Source: Chrysomallon squamiferum
Lineage: Eukaryota; Mollusca; Gastropoda; Neomphalida; Peltospiridae
DNA length: 64,000 nucleotides
NCBI GenBank assembly: GCA_012295275.1
Contig: CM022668.1
Span: forward strand, 4,215,080 to 4,279,079
Direction: 5' to 3'
The notes beneath the pieces are model-generated. The model had not been told where the DNA came from, ran no database searches, and saw nothing but the letters and a program-made list of their open reading frames with translations. The position numbers were made by a program, and so were the translations under genes. Shown piece by piece: positions 36,327 to 49,609 of this stretch. The first letter of the stretch is position 1. The number at the start of each line of letters is the position of its first letter.

Positions 36327-36470
36327 CCAGGATATTTCGCATGGCAACCAAGCTATTTCCCATTCAAACCAGAATATTATGAACCTTTTGTTAACAGACC
36401 TTTCTGACCAAAGAAAAAAGATCCCTTTTTGCTGATCCCAGATTAATAAAATCTTTATTTGAACACATAC

Positions 36471-36536
36471 CTGGAGATTTAGTATTCATTTTGTAGCAGG
36501 CAGTATTCTGCTCTTGGACACCTCGAAATTCACTTG
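36471..36536 (-). CDS. Tyr-Lys-Met pre-protease exon, intact frame (copy B)
   Basis: A 66-base exon, phase 1-1, acceptor CTTCAG and donor GTATGT, encoding SEFRGVQEQNTACYKMNTKSP. It aligns with the exon preceding the protease domain in copy C. No catalytic exon follows it, so it is a surviving orphan exon. Confidence 0.55.
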
Positions 36537-36780
36537 CTGAAGATTTTCAACAAAAAAATAAGTTAAAAATTAACAATTTATAATAAATAAGTAACAGAAT
36601 TCAAACTAAGTTCTGCTATACAATTAAATTAAATGCAGCTTAATGTGATTTCTGCAACCAAGCTATTTCCCATTCAAACCAGAATATTGTGAACCTTTTG
36701 TTAACAGACCTTTCTGACCTAAGAAAAAAGATCCCTTTTTGCTGATCCCAGATTAGCAAAACCTTTATTTGAACACATAC

Positions 36781-36845
36781 CTCGAGGAATAGCATCCATT
36801 AGTTAGGGACAGCATGCTGCTCTTCCACACCTCGATAACCACTAT
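36781..36845 (-). pseudogene. Tyr-Lys-Met exon with 4-base deletion (copy B)
   Basis: The 65-base exon has the same deletion and stop as 6080-6144. The duplicated intron piece between this exon and the intact one at 36471 shows a local tandem duplication in copy B. Confidence 0.7.
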
Positions 36846-37575
36846 CTGAAGATTTTCAACAAAAAAAAAAAGTTAAAAATTAAAAATGAATCATAAATAA
36901 GTAACAGAATTCAAAGTAAGTTGTGCTATAAAATTAAAATAAATGTAGCTTAATGTGATTTCTTTATTTGTCATGTCAGTTATTTGCTAATAATAAAGTT
37001 TAATGATAAAATAACAAAGAATAAAACGAAGGTGTATAATGTGACCCCATGTATCAAGAAAAATATCCCCCAAAAACCCAGTAATTAATAATGTTGACAG
37101 TGATGATGATAATAACTATGAAGTCACATTTATGTTTATTTTCTTCTAACCATATGAAAAAGTACTAGAAATAAATTACTGTTATTAAATTGGAATGTTA
37201 TTGACTAGCAATATTACACTTCAATATTATGATCAGATTAAATTCATGTTATAATGTTGTAAGTTTACTTGATCTGTGGTAATACAAAGTTTCTCGAATA
37301 TTGTAGAAAAGACTGGCCTCCAAAAACAAATAATACAATCAGTTGGAAGTAAACAAATTTATACTTTGTGTTTAAAAGTAACAAAGTCTCAAATATATTC
37401 TGTACTTCATTATTAGAAAAATATTTTCTCCAAAAGCAATGAAAAATTAATTAAATGTATAATTACTTTGTCCCCTTTGTTCTCTTAAGCTGATTTCACG
37501 ACCTGAAACCAAAATATTTTCATAAAAAATAAAAACAGCAGATGGAACCTTAAACCTAAATACAAATATCTCTCT

Positions 37576-37655
37576 CACACACAAACACACACACACACAC
37601 GCACACAAACACACACACTCACACACACACACACACACATACAAACACTCACACA
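37576..37655. repeat. (CA)n-rich microsatellite
   Basis: Duplicate of the tract near 6.9 kb with different interruptions. Confidence 0.9.
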
Positions 37656-38107
37656 AATGCAAACAAAATGTAAAAACATTTTGTATACATATTTATAAAT
37701 TACTGCTAATACTATAAGAAGAAAAACATTTAATGGAAATATAAAGAATAAATTTAAGGGAGACAGACAAAGAGAAACAATGAGATAGAATGAGGGAGAT
37801 ATTCAGTGATACGAATGTGGAGAGCCCAGACTGGGTCTGTGTTTATGAATCACTCATTATGATACAGTAGCTGGAATAAGAGGAGGGAATCATGACTTAC
37901 ACACTGGGGAATTCAAATCTCTAGCAGTACAGGTATGTGTAAACAGCACCAAATAATCACAAATAATCATAAAAAAAAAAAATGAATGAATATATATGTG
38001 TGACATATACGTCTCACCTATATTGTTTGTACCAAATATAATGCTGTTATTAAAGAGGCCTATTCCTGCTGATCCCAAATTAGTAAAATATTTATTTGAA
38101 AATATAC

Positions 38108-38197
38108 CTCGAGGATTACCATCCACATTGGGGACGAGGCCCAGGTTTACATCATTTCTTTCTAACTGCTCTTCCACGTTAGGAATCTGATTCACTC
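38108..38197 (-). CDS. Pre-protease-type exon, intact frame (copy B)
   Basis: A 90-base exon, phase 1-1, acceptor AAAATAG and donor GTATAT, encoding GVNQIPNVEEQLERN and ending VDGNPR. The ending matches the D-x-N-P/V-R-G junction just before the caspase p20 strand. It keeps a full open frame although no p20 exon follows. Confidence 0.5.
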
Positions 38198-39073
38198 CTA
38201 TTTTCATTAAATAATCGAAATATTAAAAATTCATAAATAAGCAACAGAATTCAAAGTAAGTTCTGTTATAAAATTAAAATATATGCAGCTTAATCTGATT
38301 TCTTTATTTGTTTTGCGATGTCACTTATTTGCTAATAATAACGTAAAATGATAAAATAACAAAGACTAGACAGGTGAATCATTTCTTGCTGTTCTTTCAA
38401 AAAATATAAATAAAATACATAGTGCTACCAGGTCTAAGGTCGTATTATTTTTTTCTGCAAGCCGTATGAAAAAGCACCACAAATAAATTTCCTTTATTAT
38501 TAAATTCGAGTGTTATTGACTAGCAATATTACACTTCAATATTATGGTCAGATTAAATTCATGTTATGCTGTTTAAGTTTATTTGGTCTGTGGTAATACA
38601 GTGCTTCTCGTTTATTGTAATTAGAAAAGACTGGCCTCCAAAAACAAACGATACAATCAACTGGAAGTAAACATTTTATATACACATTTATAAATTAGTG
38701 CTAATAATATAGTATTTATATAAAAATAATTACATTGATTAATTTTTGATGTTGACATTTTCCATTTTATTGTGGTATTATTTTGTTTATTAGTAATGAT
38801 GAAATTGTTGCATAATAAATAACAGAAAAGTTTAAATAATTGATAGAACTAATAAGATAAGTTAAAATATGGAAATCCTTGAGAATAAATGATAGAAACA
38901 CCAATGTAATCTGATCATTTACAGGAATATTATTACACTGCTTTTTTTATTTTTTTTATTTCTTTTGTTTCTTTTTTTATGTGAAAATAAAGTTACAATA
39001 CAAATTAAGTTATTAGATTTATGATTCTTGTGTCAATTAAAAATGTTTTTAGGGGTTTTGGTTTTTTATTTAC

Positions 39074-39223
39074 CTGGTTCTGAAGGTGGACTTTGTATTG
39101 GCTGTTTACATTCTTTTTGCTACAGCTTTCATTATGTGGTATTTTTAAATTAAACTCAGAAACATTTTGCTTGCCGGTACCTACATTGATGAGCAGTTTC
39201 AATCACAGTTGACAGATCCACAT
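39074..39223 (-). pseudogene. Chimeric linker exon (copy B)
   Basis: The exon begins like the array units (DVDLSTVIETAHQC) and ends like them (QPIQSPPSEP, donor GTAAATAA). Its centre is replaced by unrelated sequence containing in-frame stops. Its total length is 150 bases. It is the single linker exon left in copy B. Confidence 0.65.
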
Positions 39224-39654
39224 CTGCAATATCTACATATGAACTAAATAGACAGCAATCACTAATTTTCATTATAATTTATATCCAACCATACACCAAA
39301 TCTTGGTAGTTTATTGACTAAATTAATTTCGTTTATCAAATATTGGTCTATTTTGTTGTTGCTGTTATTGGTATTACGATAAATATCGAACATTCTTTAC
39401 AGATGTGGTAAGTTACTTGTTTAGTTGTTATAATCGATCTATGAAATATGTATGTTAATTATAAATAATCAAAAATATAGTTGTATCTTTCTGAGTGCTG
39501 AAATACTTTATATTTTAAAAAAACAGCAAAAAAAACAAACAGATGACATTTGTTTTACATTTCTGTTCCGTGACTGACTCATTAAAATCAAAACAACCTA
39601 ACACTGTCACAATGTTTTGAGACAATAACCTTGTATGTTAAACTATATCACACG

Positions 39655-39730
39655 TTTACCTACCAGTCCACAAACATTAAAAGCTTAAATATTCTGTCCT
39701 TCAATGGATTATATTGATAGTTCTCCTTTG
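39655..39730 (-). promoter_or_regulatory. Caspase-type 5' exon (copy B)
   Basis: Conserved tract with donor GGTAG|GTAAACGTG, upstream of the copy B exons. Promoter role is inferred from homology with copy C. Confidence 0.4.
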
Positions 39731-40127
39731 GAAGGTCCTGTACGGTATTTTCCCTGAGAACCTCCTGTACGGTATTTCCCCTACTGAAATAAAGATAGCG
39801 AACAATCCCAGCCACTTTGAAATCTGCGAACGAAAACTCCAGTGAATATACGTCAGTTTTTTCTATCAAACAGTTCGCAGTTTCAATCAGAGTAAATTTC
39901 GAACGACAACTTGTTCCATTAACTAACCGAAAACTGTTTGACGTAACGGTGCTAAAACTTCGCTGGAAATGTTCGCTGGCAACACCACAGCGTACACAAA
40001 GAAGGCGCAGTTCGTGATGCATGACTGGTGACGTTAGCTTAAGTGTTTATTTGTTCTGAATACTGATCTTTAATGAAAACAATGCATGTTTTTTTGGGTT
40101 TTTTTTTTTTTAAAGTCAGACATTTTT

Positions 40128-40188
40128 TGCCTGCCGGTACCTATATTGATGATCAGTTTCAATCACAGTTGACAGATCCACATCTGTA
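40128..40188 (-). pseudogene. Partial linker exon
   Basis: Keeps the acceptor TTTACAG and the start DVDLSTVIET. It then diverges with the same 'ggtaccggca' junction seen in the chimeric exon at 39.07-39.22 kb and runs into a stop. Confidence 0.55.
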
Positions 40189-40726
40189 AACAAACATCAT
40201 GTTACCATTTAGTATATTTTTTGTTTCCTAGTGAGTGACTGGAGGAAATATCTGACAATATCAGCATATGAAATAAACAGACAGCAGCCATTAATTTTCA
40301 TTATCATTTATATCCAACTATACACCAAACACTTGTACTTTGCTGACTAAATTAGAGCTTGTTTATCAAATACTCGTCTATTTGTTGTTGATGCTGGAAC
40401 AAATAATCAAATATCGTTCACTGATGTGGTAACTTACTTGTTAAAACATATCTATGAAAACAGTATTGTGTAATTAATTTTATCTTAAAATATTTGTTTG
40501 AAAAGTATCTACTAATATTAGTGAATGGTTAGTTATGAATAATCAAAAGTGAAAACTATTGTTGTATCTTACTGGCTTCTAAAACAATTAAACTTTTAAG
40601 TTGAACTATTAAACGATTTCGTTTCGTTTTACGATACTTTTGTTCAGTGACTAACTCATTAAAATCAAAAGAACCTAGAGCTGTTACAATAACTGATTGT
40701 ATTAGACTATATCAAGCGTTTACCTG

Positions 40727-40765
40727 CCAGTCCACAGTAGTGGCAAGCAGTAGTGGTTTTCCCCT
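40727..40765 (-). promoter_or_regulatory. Truncated copy of the caspase-type 5' exon
   Basis: Donor GGCAG|GTAAACGC is present, but the upstream part is cut short and joined to sequence from further upstream in the module. Confidence 0.35.
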
Positions 40766-41784
40766 TTCTTAAGTCGGAGGTCAAATCGGTTTCAACAAAG
40801 GTTACGAAAACAACAATATTTTTGTTGTACCTGATATGCATACATTACTACTAATAATTATAGTTGGTAATTTATGTATTGAAAGAGAGAGAGACAGAGA
40901 TAAACTATAATAAATAAATAAATAATAAAATCAACAATTTACTTCAGAGCCACTGTTTCTTTTTCTTTACTTTTTTAAATTTAATTCTTTTATATATTTT
41001 TTCCTTGCTTCTTGTTGTTGTTGTTGTTATTATTATTAGAACTTTTCCGATTCTTATAACAAGAGGTACGAAAAAAAGTAGATCTTGCGTAACACAAACT
41101 CCCTCCGAAGCCCTGTTATTTTATTTATATATTTTTTAATATTTATTATTTTTATATGTATAATTCACTATTTATTTATTTGTTTTTTTGTTTGTTTGTT
41201 TGTTTGTTTGTTTATTTGTTTGTTTATTTGTAAGTATCTAAAGCCAATCTTTTTAACTACTGAGAATAAAACGAACAGGAAATAACTCCAAGCTAAATGT
41301 CCTGAAATTATATTGAATCCGAAGTTTAAATGCAGTTAATTATACGTGACTGGAATAGGTAAAATAAATAAATCAAATGAAATAAAATGAAACGAAGATT
41401 TTAGCTATAGATAGATAGACAGATAGACAGATAGACAGATAGATAGATATAATGATAAAATCTATAAATTAATCCATATCAACCTCTCATTAAGTAATAA
41501 TAATAATAATAATAATACAACACACGCAATACTTATACAGCTGCTGGTAGTACTACCCCTATTAATATCTATCTACACCGCGATGACAAGTAATACTACC
41601 ACTGTTATTACCACTACAACTACATACTGCTACTACTGCCACTACCACTACTAATACTAATACTACTATAATAATATTACTGCTGCTAATCTAGACTTTT
41701 AACATTATATAATTACTTATATTGCTACTGTTTTTACTTCTATAATGACGTCTGCTACACTTTTATCGACCGCCGTACAACGAC

Positions 41785-41937
41785 CTCCGAGGAACAGGTT
41801 TAAATAAATTTTAATACCTCAGATATTTTTGTTTGCTTTTTCTTCTTTCCTTTGACAATAAAGATAACATTTCACAGCGTGTTGTTCCGCCATTACTGTT
41901 CCTACGAAGATATTTACAAAACGATATATGCAGGTAA
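41785..41937 (+). other. Copy of the secreted-peptide 5' exon block
   Basis: Matches 19.83-19.98 kb including the donor ATGCAG|GTAAGAATT. No signal-peptide exon follows; sequence continues into an inverted fragment. Confidence 0.4.
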
Positions 41938-42099
41938 GAATTTTAATATTAATTGCTAATGATAAAATAAATGTTAATTTTTTATTTTATTTTTGTTTTT
42001 AAAGAAAATACTGAAATGTAACCTGGTTTCTTTTTTTCTTCTTTTTTTCTCATTATAGTATGTTCATTGTTTTACTTGTGATGTATTTCACATGACAAA

Positions 42100-42176
42100 A
42101 CTCATTGACAACACACAACTTAAACACCAAATGTTTCTCTCTTAAAGTGTTTCCTTTGATAACGTGTACACAGTAT
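42100..42176 (-). pseudogene. Inverted, deleted copy of the secreted-peptide second exon
   Basis: On the minus strand after TTTTTTAG it reads DTVYTLSKETL then stop. A 14-base deletion between two AAACAC direct repeats of the intact exon shifts the frame. The surrounding segment (about 42.06-42.43 kb) is inverted relative to its parent at 21.5-21.85 kb. Confidence 0.6.
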
Positions 42177-43536
42177 CTAAAAAACAAAACAATCAGTTTA
42201 TTAAGTAAATAAAAATAAAAACATTAAACAGAAATAAATAAACAAATAGATAAACGTAACAAAAATAACCTATATACTGGTGTAGATTATCTATATACTA
42301 TATAATGAACAAAATACCAATTAAAAAAAAAAAAAAAAAGTAAACAATAAATGATAAAATCAAAATAAGTATGTAAAAATACAAGACAAAATGCAACAAA
42401 TTTAATTTATAATTATGCAAAACATTTTACACAACTATTCGTTCCGGATAGCGATCACCGCTGTTACACATCTCTTTACTACGACTGTGGTTAGGCTTCC
42501 GCACGCATTCAATAACACAAACGATTCATTGTTGTCTAACTACCTGTTTGTCTTATGACCGACAAACGATGATGCACGCATGCTCGTTAGTATTGGTATA
42601 TACCAGCTGTCAATCATGTATGGCAGAGGGGTCAGGTATGTTATCAGTTTGTTTCAGTTAACTACAGTTACTAAACAATTCTCGTAAAGACCTGTTTAAT
42701 TTACTTTATTGCATTATGTTAATTAAGATAAAAATATGTATTAATTTATATGTGTATTGGTGAATGGTTTGGTTTCCTCGTCTGCCTGGGGTTTTGTGTG
42801 TGTGTGTGTGTGTTGTTGGGTTTTTTATAAATGCGCCTAAAGCATGTAATTCAAATAACAATAAAATACATTTATTGAACGAACACCAGAGAAGAGAAGA
42901 GATAAAAATACTAATAATAAAGAAGAAAAATTATGTAAATGAGCAAATTTGAAAAGCACACCAGAAAAAACCTCAGACAAATGTTTTCATTTTAGCTTTG
43001 GATTTTATTTCTTCACACCTCAGAAATGTATTCATTTTCTAACTTTTAAAAAATAAGAAAAAAAAAAAAAAAACCTAACAGTAAACAACAAATTAATAAG
43101 CAATTTAAACAGTAAAACATCCTTATGCACAGTTTGTTGTTAGAAAATGACTCAACAGCTTTTTGTTATATTTTATTTATTTACTTTTAGATATAAAAAA
43201 TATATTTATATTATTTTCTTGTAAATGTGTATTATCTATAAGTGTATTTATTATATTTATAATTTTCATCAAGACAGTCCATTGCATGACACTGGAAGTA
43301 CCAGAGGGTTTTCCCCTTTCTTAAGTCGGAGGTGAAACCGGTTTGCAACAATCCAACAGCACCGTAGCGTAAAGAAAGTAATTGATGACGCGTAACTCGT
43401 GATTCTACTGTTAGCTTGAATACAGATCATTAACCAAAAAAACAGTTCAACAAAGGTTACGAAAACAACAACATTTTTGTTGTACCTGACATACATACAT
43501 TACTACTAATAATTATAGTTGGTAATTTATGTACTG

Positions 43537-43548
43537 AGAGAGAGAGAC

Positions 43549-43641
<93 letters not shown>

Positions 43642-43686
43642 AAGAGAGAGAGAGAAAGTTAGAGAAAGAGAGAGAAAGAGAGAGAG

Positions 43687-43743
<57 letters not shown>

Positions 43744-43776
43744 CAGAAAGAGAGAAAGAGAGAGAGAAAGAGACAG

Positions 43777-43835
<59 letters not shown>

Positions 43836-43851
43836 TGTGTGCATGTGTGTT

Positions 43852-43882
<31 letters not shown>

Positions 43883-43886
43883 GTCA
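43537..43886. repeat. Long compound (GA)n/(GT)n microsatellite
   Basis: About 295 bases of GA repeat with AAAG and CAGA interruptions, then a GT tract. The left flank matches the flank of the tract at 25.32 and 31.29 kb. The right flank matches that of the different tract at 31.72-31.82 kb. Confidence 0.95.
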
Positions 43887-44089
43887 TAATCAGAAGAACT
43901 AAATCCATGGCAGACAGAAGAAAAAAGTGGCAGACGGCAGATTCTTCTTATTTAAAAAGCTGGTAACTGCCTCATTTTATTGGTTTTATTAATATCTGCA
44001 TTCCTTCACCTGTTTGAATTTTTATGATTCTAAGACAATGGCCATTGCTTTGTTGTTGTTGTTCTTCTTCTTTTGTTTAATATGAATTA

Positions 44090-47000
44090 AAAAGTAAAAC
44101 GTATCTGTTTAAAAGTGTTGGGTTTGAAAATGTTTTATTACTATACAAATTAAAAAAATATTTAAATTCAAGAGTTAGTTTATGAAAATATTTTTAAATC
44201 AAACATTCGAACATCAATACTAATATGAAGCAACAAAAATAATTCAAATAGAGCCACTTGTGAAAGCTTGGTTTCCAAAATATTGTACTGTCGCATAAAA
44301 TGTCTAAAATAATCTATAACTTTGAAAATTGCTTGTTATCTTAAAATAGTGTAAAAATAATAATAATAGTAATTTAATAAACAAATGCTGGATTTATGTA
44401 ATAAACAAAAGAGTAATACAAATGAAGTGTTTTAAATTGTGCCATTGTGATAACAAAATTAACTTCAGCACATCAAATCATCGGTTATATATCTAAAAGT
44501 GTTCAGTTTGAAACTAGACACTCACAAGAAAATATATCTAACTGGTTTAAGTTAGTTCAAATACAAATTAAATGGACTGATTTAAATAAAACATCATTTT
44601 AAACAAAATGAAAAGAAAATCAAAGTGAACTCGTTAATGCTTGTTACATATTAATTTATGTTAGTGTGAATGCAAATAAAATAAGCTGATTTAAATAAAC
44701 CATTGTTAAAAGAAATTGCATCATGAAATTCAAAATGAATGCATAAATGTTTATTAAAATGTTTTAGCTTTGTGAGTTGATTGATGTAATAGAAAGAGCA
44801 ACAGAAAAACAAACAGAAGTAATAAATGAAAGCAAACTAATAACTGCAATAGTACATGTGTGCATTTTGTTGGTACGTGATAAATTTAGCAGTAGATATT
44901 ATTGTATAAGGGGGAATAACTGTTGACTTTTACTTTTTGTATTTTTGAGTTGCTTTTGAATTTGTATACAGCTGAGAAAAATAAAACATTAAAAAGTTAA
45001 CCGTCTGTTATTATTTGATAAAGTATTTATTTATTTCAGCTTTAAGATGTGTAGTGTAAATATCATCACTGATGTGGATAAACAATCAAGAAACTAGATA
45101 CTATTATCAAACAGATCAAATGTACACTTTTTAAATTTCTCTAAACAAATTAGCAACTTTACTACACCATAAAATAAGAATCAGTTATTTTGAATATCTA
45201 TGTAATTTTCATCATTGTATCTTCCTTAACAAACAAAGCAATCACTTGAAAATGTACCAGATGTTTGTTTATCCACTTTAACAAGAAACAATAACTTTAA
45301 AGTTTACAGAATTCATTTCGTCTTATAAATATATTATGTCTAAAATATACTGATTATATTTAGACTATTTATGATCAGTAAAACTAGATATATATGGATA
45401 CGAAATACAAAATAAAGTTAAATAGCTCAAAATGGGCAAAATTCTTTCTGCTCTTTAACTCTCATGCAGAAATACATTTCAAGCTCAAAATTAAATTCCT
45501 TTAAGAATTACATGATTCATAATTAGGGAGGCAACACATTTTATATTATATACAAGGTTGTTATTAATATATATTATCTTTGAAACATTAATGCATGTGG
45601 ATAAACAATCAAGAAACTATATACAATTTTCAAACATACACTTTTTACATTTCTTTAAACAAATTAACAACTTTACTACAACATATATTAAGAATTAATT
45701 ATGTTGAACATTTCGTCATTGTATCTTCCTTAACAAACAAACAAAGCAATCACTTGAAAATGCACCAGGTGTTTGTTTGTCCACTTTAACAAGAAACAAT
45801 AACTTTAAAATTTACAGAATGCATTTAGTGTTTTTATCTTTCATGCAAAAACAAACCAAAAATAAAAAATATAAATATTACAAAGCAAAATTAAGAAATA
45901 GTTGAATCGCTTGAAAATTTACCAAATGTCTGTTAGTCCATTTTTAACAGGAAACACTAACATTAAAGTTAACAGAGTTTATTTATTCTTTTACTTTTCA
46001 TGCAAAAACAAAGAAACAAAATATTAAAAAGCCTATAAAATTTAGCTTGGATTTAAAACTAAAATACTGTCAAGGTGACTAGTCTGAGTGGTATTGAAAC
46101 CTAAAGTTTGGCTCGTCCGGTCTAAAGGGTAGCAGACTATAATAGCGTCACGTGACAAAGTGTTAATGATCTGAGACAGCTTAAACTACTAAATGACTTT
46201 TCTGTATCCAGTAGAGAACAATAACACAAACAAGAATTCAATATGGATAATATATATCTATATATATATATATATATACAGAGGGGAGGAAAAATAGGTG
46301 TATAGCAGTATCAGTGAATTTAGTAGAAAATTAAGTTAGTTGGACTCATTTTTCTTATTTTGAGTGTCATTAACAATATTTTATTTAAATTAATAAAAAT
46401 ATATGTATTTTCATATTAGCTCTTTTGTTTGAATAATAAATGAAATGAGTACTGTGAGTTTTTTTTTCATCACTGTATACCTACTTTTGCACCTCCCTGT
46501 ATATATGTTACATAAAAAAAACCTCAGGGGTAATATATAGTTAAATCATACGATGCGAACAATATACTGTAAAAGCAAATAGTGTTGATAGATAAAACTA
46601 AGTTAATTAAGCCCAGTTGGTTAACTAATCTTTTAATTATTAACATGCGTTATCTTAGTTTTTAAGCTAAGTTTGTACCACACAATAATAAAATAAAAAT
46701 TCAACAGGAATAGATTTAGGTATCTTCAATCACTCAACATGTATGTTATATTATTTAATACAAAACATTAAAACAAAATTTCCATTGACTGAGTGGTCAT
46801 CAGACATGTGTCTCCAGCATGGCACCAGTCAAAAATATCCAGTTCAAAACGCTTGCTGCTACTTACAAAACCATTATATAGCAGCCTTTCTGAATTTACT
46901 TTGCAACTTTTAATGTCCATTTTTGAGTTTGTTAATCCTAGCGTCTTAGTTTATAAAATAATGGAACCACCCCTAATTATATAACAGTTTCTAAATATCA

Positions 47001-47800
47001 TTTTATATTATATACAACGTTGTTATTAATATATATTGTCTTTGAAACAGCAATGCATGTGGATAAACAATCAAGAAACTAGATAATACTATTTTCAAAC
47101 ATACACTTTCTATATTTCCTTAAACAAATTAACAACTTTACTACATCATCAATTAAGAATCAGTTATTTTGAATATCTATATAATTTTCATCATTTTATC
47201 TTCCTTAACAAAGCAATCCCTTGAAAATGTACCAGATGTTTGTTTATCCACTTTAACAAGAAACAATAACTTTAAAGTTTACAGAATTCATTTCATCTGA
47301 TAAATATATTATGTCTAAAATATACTGATTATATTTAGACTATTTATGTTCAGTAAACCTAGATATAAATAAATGAAACTTAAATGTAACCAGCATACCA
47401 AGCTGCTCTTTCATTCATGTATATAGAATTTTTTTTCTTAATTACTTCAGTTCATACAGCTCGTTGATGTTAGCAAAGATAGGTAGTGAAAAAAAGTTTC
47501 AATAATTTATTCTGAAATAATATTGGTTTAATTGTGGAAAACATCACTTGCAAATAAAAAAATGAAAAAATAAAAATAAAAAGTAATGATTCAAATGTAT
47601 CAAGCATATCAAAGTAAACTGATCTTTCATTCAAGTATATAAAACTCATTTAAGGCTTTTATAAAATTATTATTACATCAACACATACACTTCATTGATA
47701 CTACACTGATGGATTGGATGTGTAAGATGTTTTTCAGTAATTTATCCTGAAATAACATTAAGATAATTCTTGGAAATATGAACGTATGAGAAAAATTTCC
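44090..47800. other. AT-rich noncoding stretch with repeated segments
   Basis: Contains repeats of the 4.4-5.6 kb material at about 45.06, 45.60-46.98 and 47.03-47.37 kb, and a (TA)n tract near 46.26 kb. No gene was recognised. Confidence 0.6.
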
Positions 47801-47801
47801 T

Positions 47802-47934
47802 TCACCGTAATATCACCTTCTTCGTCAGTGAGTTGGACAGAGTTGGTGACTGCTTAAACATACGACCATCCTCCTTCTTGACTTTCTTACCTACTTTCTC
47901 ATTTACTAATGTAAGCAAACTGAGAATATCCATT
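47802..47934 (-). CDS. Caspase p10 terminal exon (copy C), canonical
   Basis: After the acceptor TTTTCAG one base completes the Lys codon left by the p10 exon at 49008. The exon then encodes MDILSLLTLVNEKVG, a charged turn, and FKQSPTLSNSLTKKVILR before TGA. This is the end of the caspase small subunit: the D-I-L-x-x-L-T-x-V-N helix and the last strand, as in caspase-8. It joins in frame to the donor of the upstream p10 exon of cassette 2, and equally to the identical-phase donor of cassette 1 at 53308. It is the only intact p10 terminal exon in the window. Confidence 0.85.
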
Positions 47935-49007
47935 CTGAAAATTAAAATTAAAATAAATTTAAAGAAGTAATAAATAGTAATGTTCTAGCAACAAACAGAA
48001 AAGGTCAAATATATATATGTCCCACTTGCATTTTGGTTTGGTTTGGTATAGTTTTGGTGTTAGTTTGGTATTGGTTTGGTAAAGGATCTGAAAGGAGAAT
48101 GAAAAGGAACATTCCTTTGGAGGTTGTAACTGAAATACAGTCACAAATGTAACAAATGTTTCCAACGTATGTATAATATATATAATGAGTATGAATTATA
48201 CCAAATTTTGTAATCATCAGATGGACAGTTTTTTATTTGGTTCATAGTAACTAATGTGCCCTCCCTTGAAAATACATCATCCAGCTATTAGCTAAAAAGG
48301 TGTCACATGACAAAAGATCAATACAAAGCACTTAGGCAAGGTCACAAAGAACAGTACCAAAGTCACAGAATAATAGTGGTATCCAAATATATTACTCCAC
48401 TGGGTCTTTTATTTTTATTTTAAATATTCAACAGTGGAAAATATGTAAACTGAAACAGTGCTAAAAGGTGTTTGAATCTGCCTTTTATTTCCAAAAAGAG
48501 CAGTCAATATTGTGTTCATTAAATCAATTTGCAAACTGTATATCTTTATTTCCTAAACAGGGAGATGACCTTTCTCATGATTATTTTCTTTATTACTACA
48601 TTTATAAAATAATCCTAAACACAACATTTCTCTGATATCACAAGAAACATCTAGACAGGTACAGTTTAAAAAAATGTTTCTGTTTAATATTTCTCCACAA
48701 TCATCATCATCATCATTGTCCTGCTCTTCTGGACTACTTTTTGGACTCACTTCCATCTTCTAAAATCATATCTATGACCTTTCTTTTCTCTTATGCAGAT
48801 AACTGTTTTTTTGGACATCGGGTGATGTTTAACATAATTATTTTTCCTCACGTTTGCCTGGTGTTAGTGTTTTCTTTGTCTGTCTAGTTAGTGTCCGTGT
48901 TTCTACATCATATGTCATTTCTGCAAGAAAACATTAGTCGTTATGTTCAAGCTCATTCCTAAGCTCCCCCTTTAATTTTCATACAATCCTAAAATTCATT
49001 TACTTAC

Positions 49008-49170
49008 TTTTCACCATGTTCATTTAAAACTTCTGTCAGCTCTGTGATGTACCAAGATCCAGATGAATTTGATCTGTAAGACACATAACCTGGTACTGCG
49101 GCATATCCTATAAGCAAATCTGGTTCTTTTGGGTTTGTTTCTACCTGTGGATCCTTCCTGTTAATATCTG
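49008..49170 (-). CDS. Caspase p10 exon, cassette 2 (copy C)
   Basis: Begins after TTTTACAG in phase 1 with a short inter-subunit linker (ADINRKDPQVETNPKEP). It then carries the p10 start: DLLIGYAAVPG, SYRSNSSGSWYI, LTEVLNEHGEK. The SYR...GSWYI block holds the Arg and Trp of the substrate-binding pocket in caspases. The donor GTAAGT leaves phase 2, which matches the terminal exon at 47934. The linker is far shorter than in cassette 1. Confidence 0.85.
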
Positions 49171-49514
49171 CTGTAAAATAAAATATCAAAACTCGAGTTC
49201 TGATATGTTAAAAACATTAATCTTTGTTGCATGTGAACAGAAACCCAAACAGATATTTACAGTTATACAAATAATAAGTATTTTAGACGGTATAAACATA
49301 AAAACTTTAACATTTTATCATTTGTGGACAATATCAGTAAAATTTTGTTTCAAACTTGTAGCAAACTGTTCATCCCCAAAAGATCGCTCTCATGTATTCA
49401 ACAACAAGATGGCAATTTGCACATTATCAGGCCAAAGGAATAAGCTGTGCATAGCTAAGAACAATACCTATTCATGTATGTAGTTTTGAGAAATAATATT
49501 TAACTCCATTAGTG

Positions 49515-49539
49515 AATAATAATAATAATAACAATAGTA

Positions 49540-49593
<54 letters not shown>
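49515..49593. repeat. (AAT)n microsatellite in the intron after the cassette 2 p20 exon
   Basis: Makes artificial polyasparagine, polyleucine and polyisoleucine frames. A shorter tract lies at the same place in cassette 1 (53966-53991). Confidence 0.95.
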
Positions 49594-49609
49594 TGCCTAT
49601 AATACATAC

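Noticed and set aside
39660-40022. A 120-codon minus-strand frame starting MHHELRLLCV
   Set aside because: It overlaps the duplicated caspase-type 5' exon. The other copies of this region do not keep the frame, so it is likely a chance frame in a noncoding exon.
43513-43908. Long Leu/Ser and Arg/Glu frames over (GA)n tracts, also at 25.3, 31.7, 54.6 and 63.2 kb
   Set aside because: Pure microsatellite translation without coding signals.
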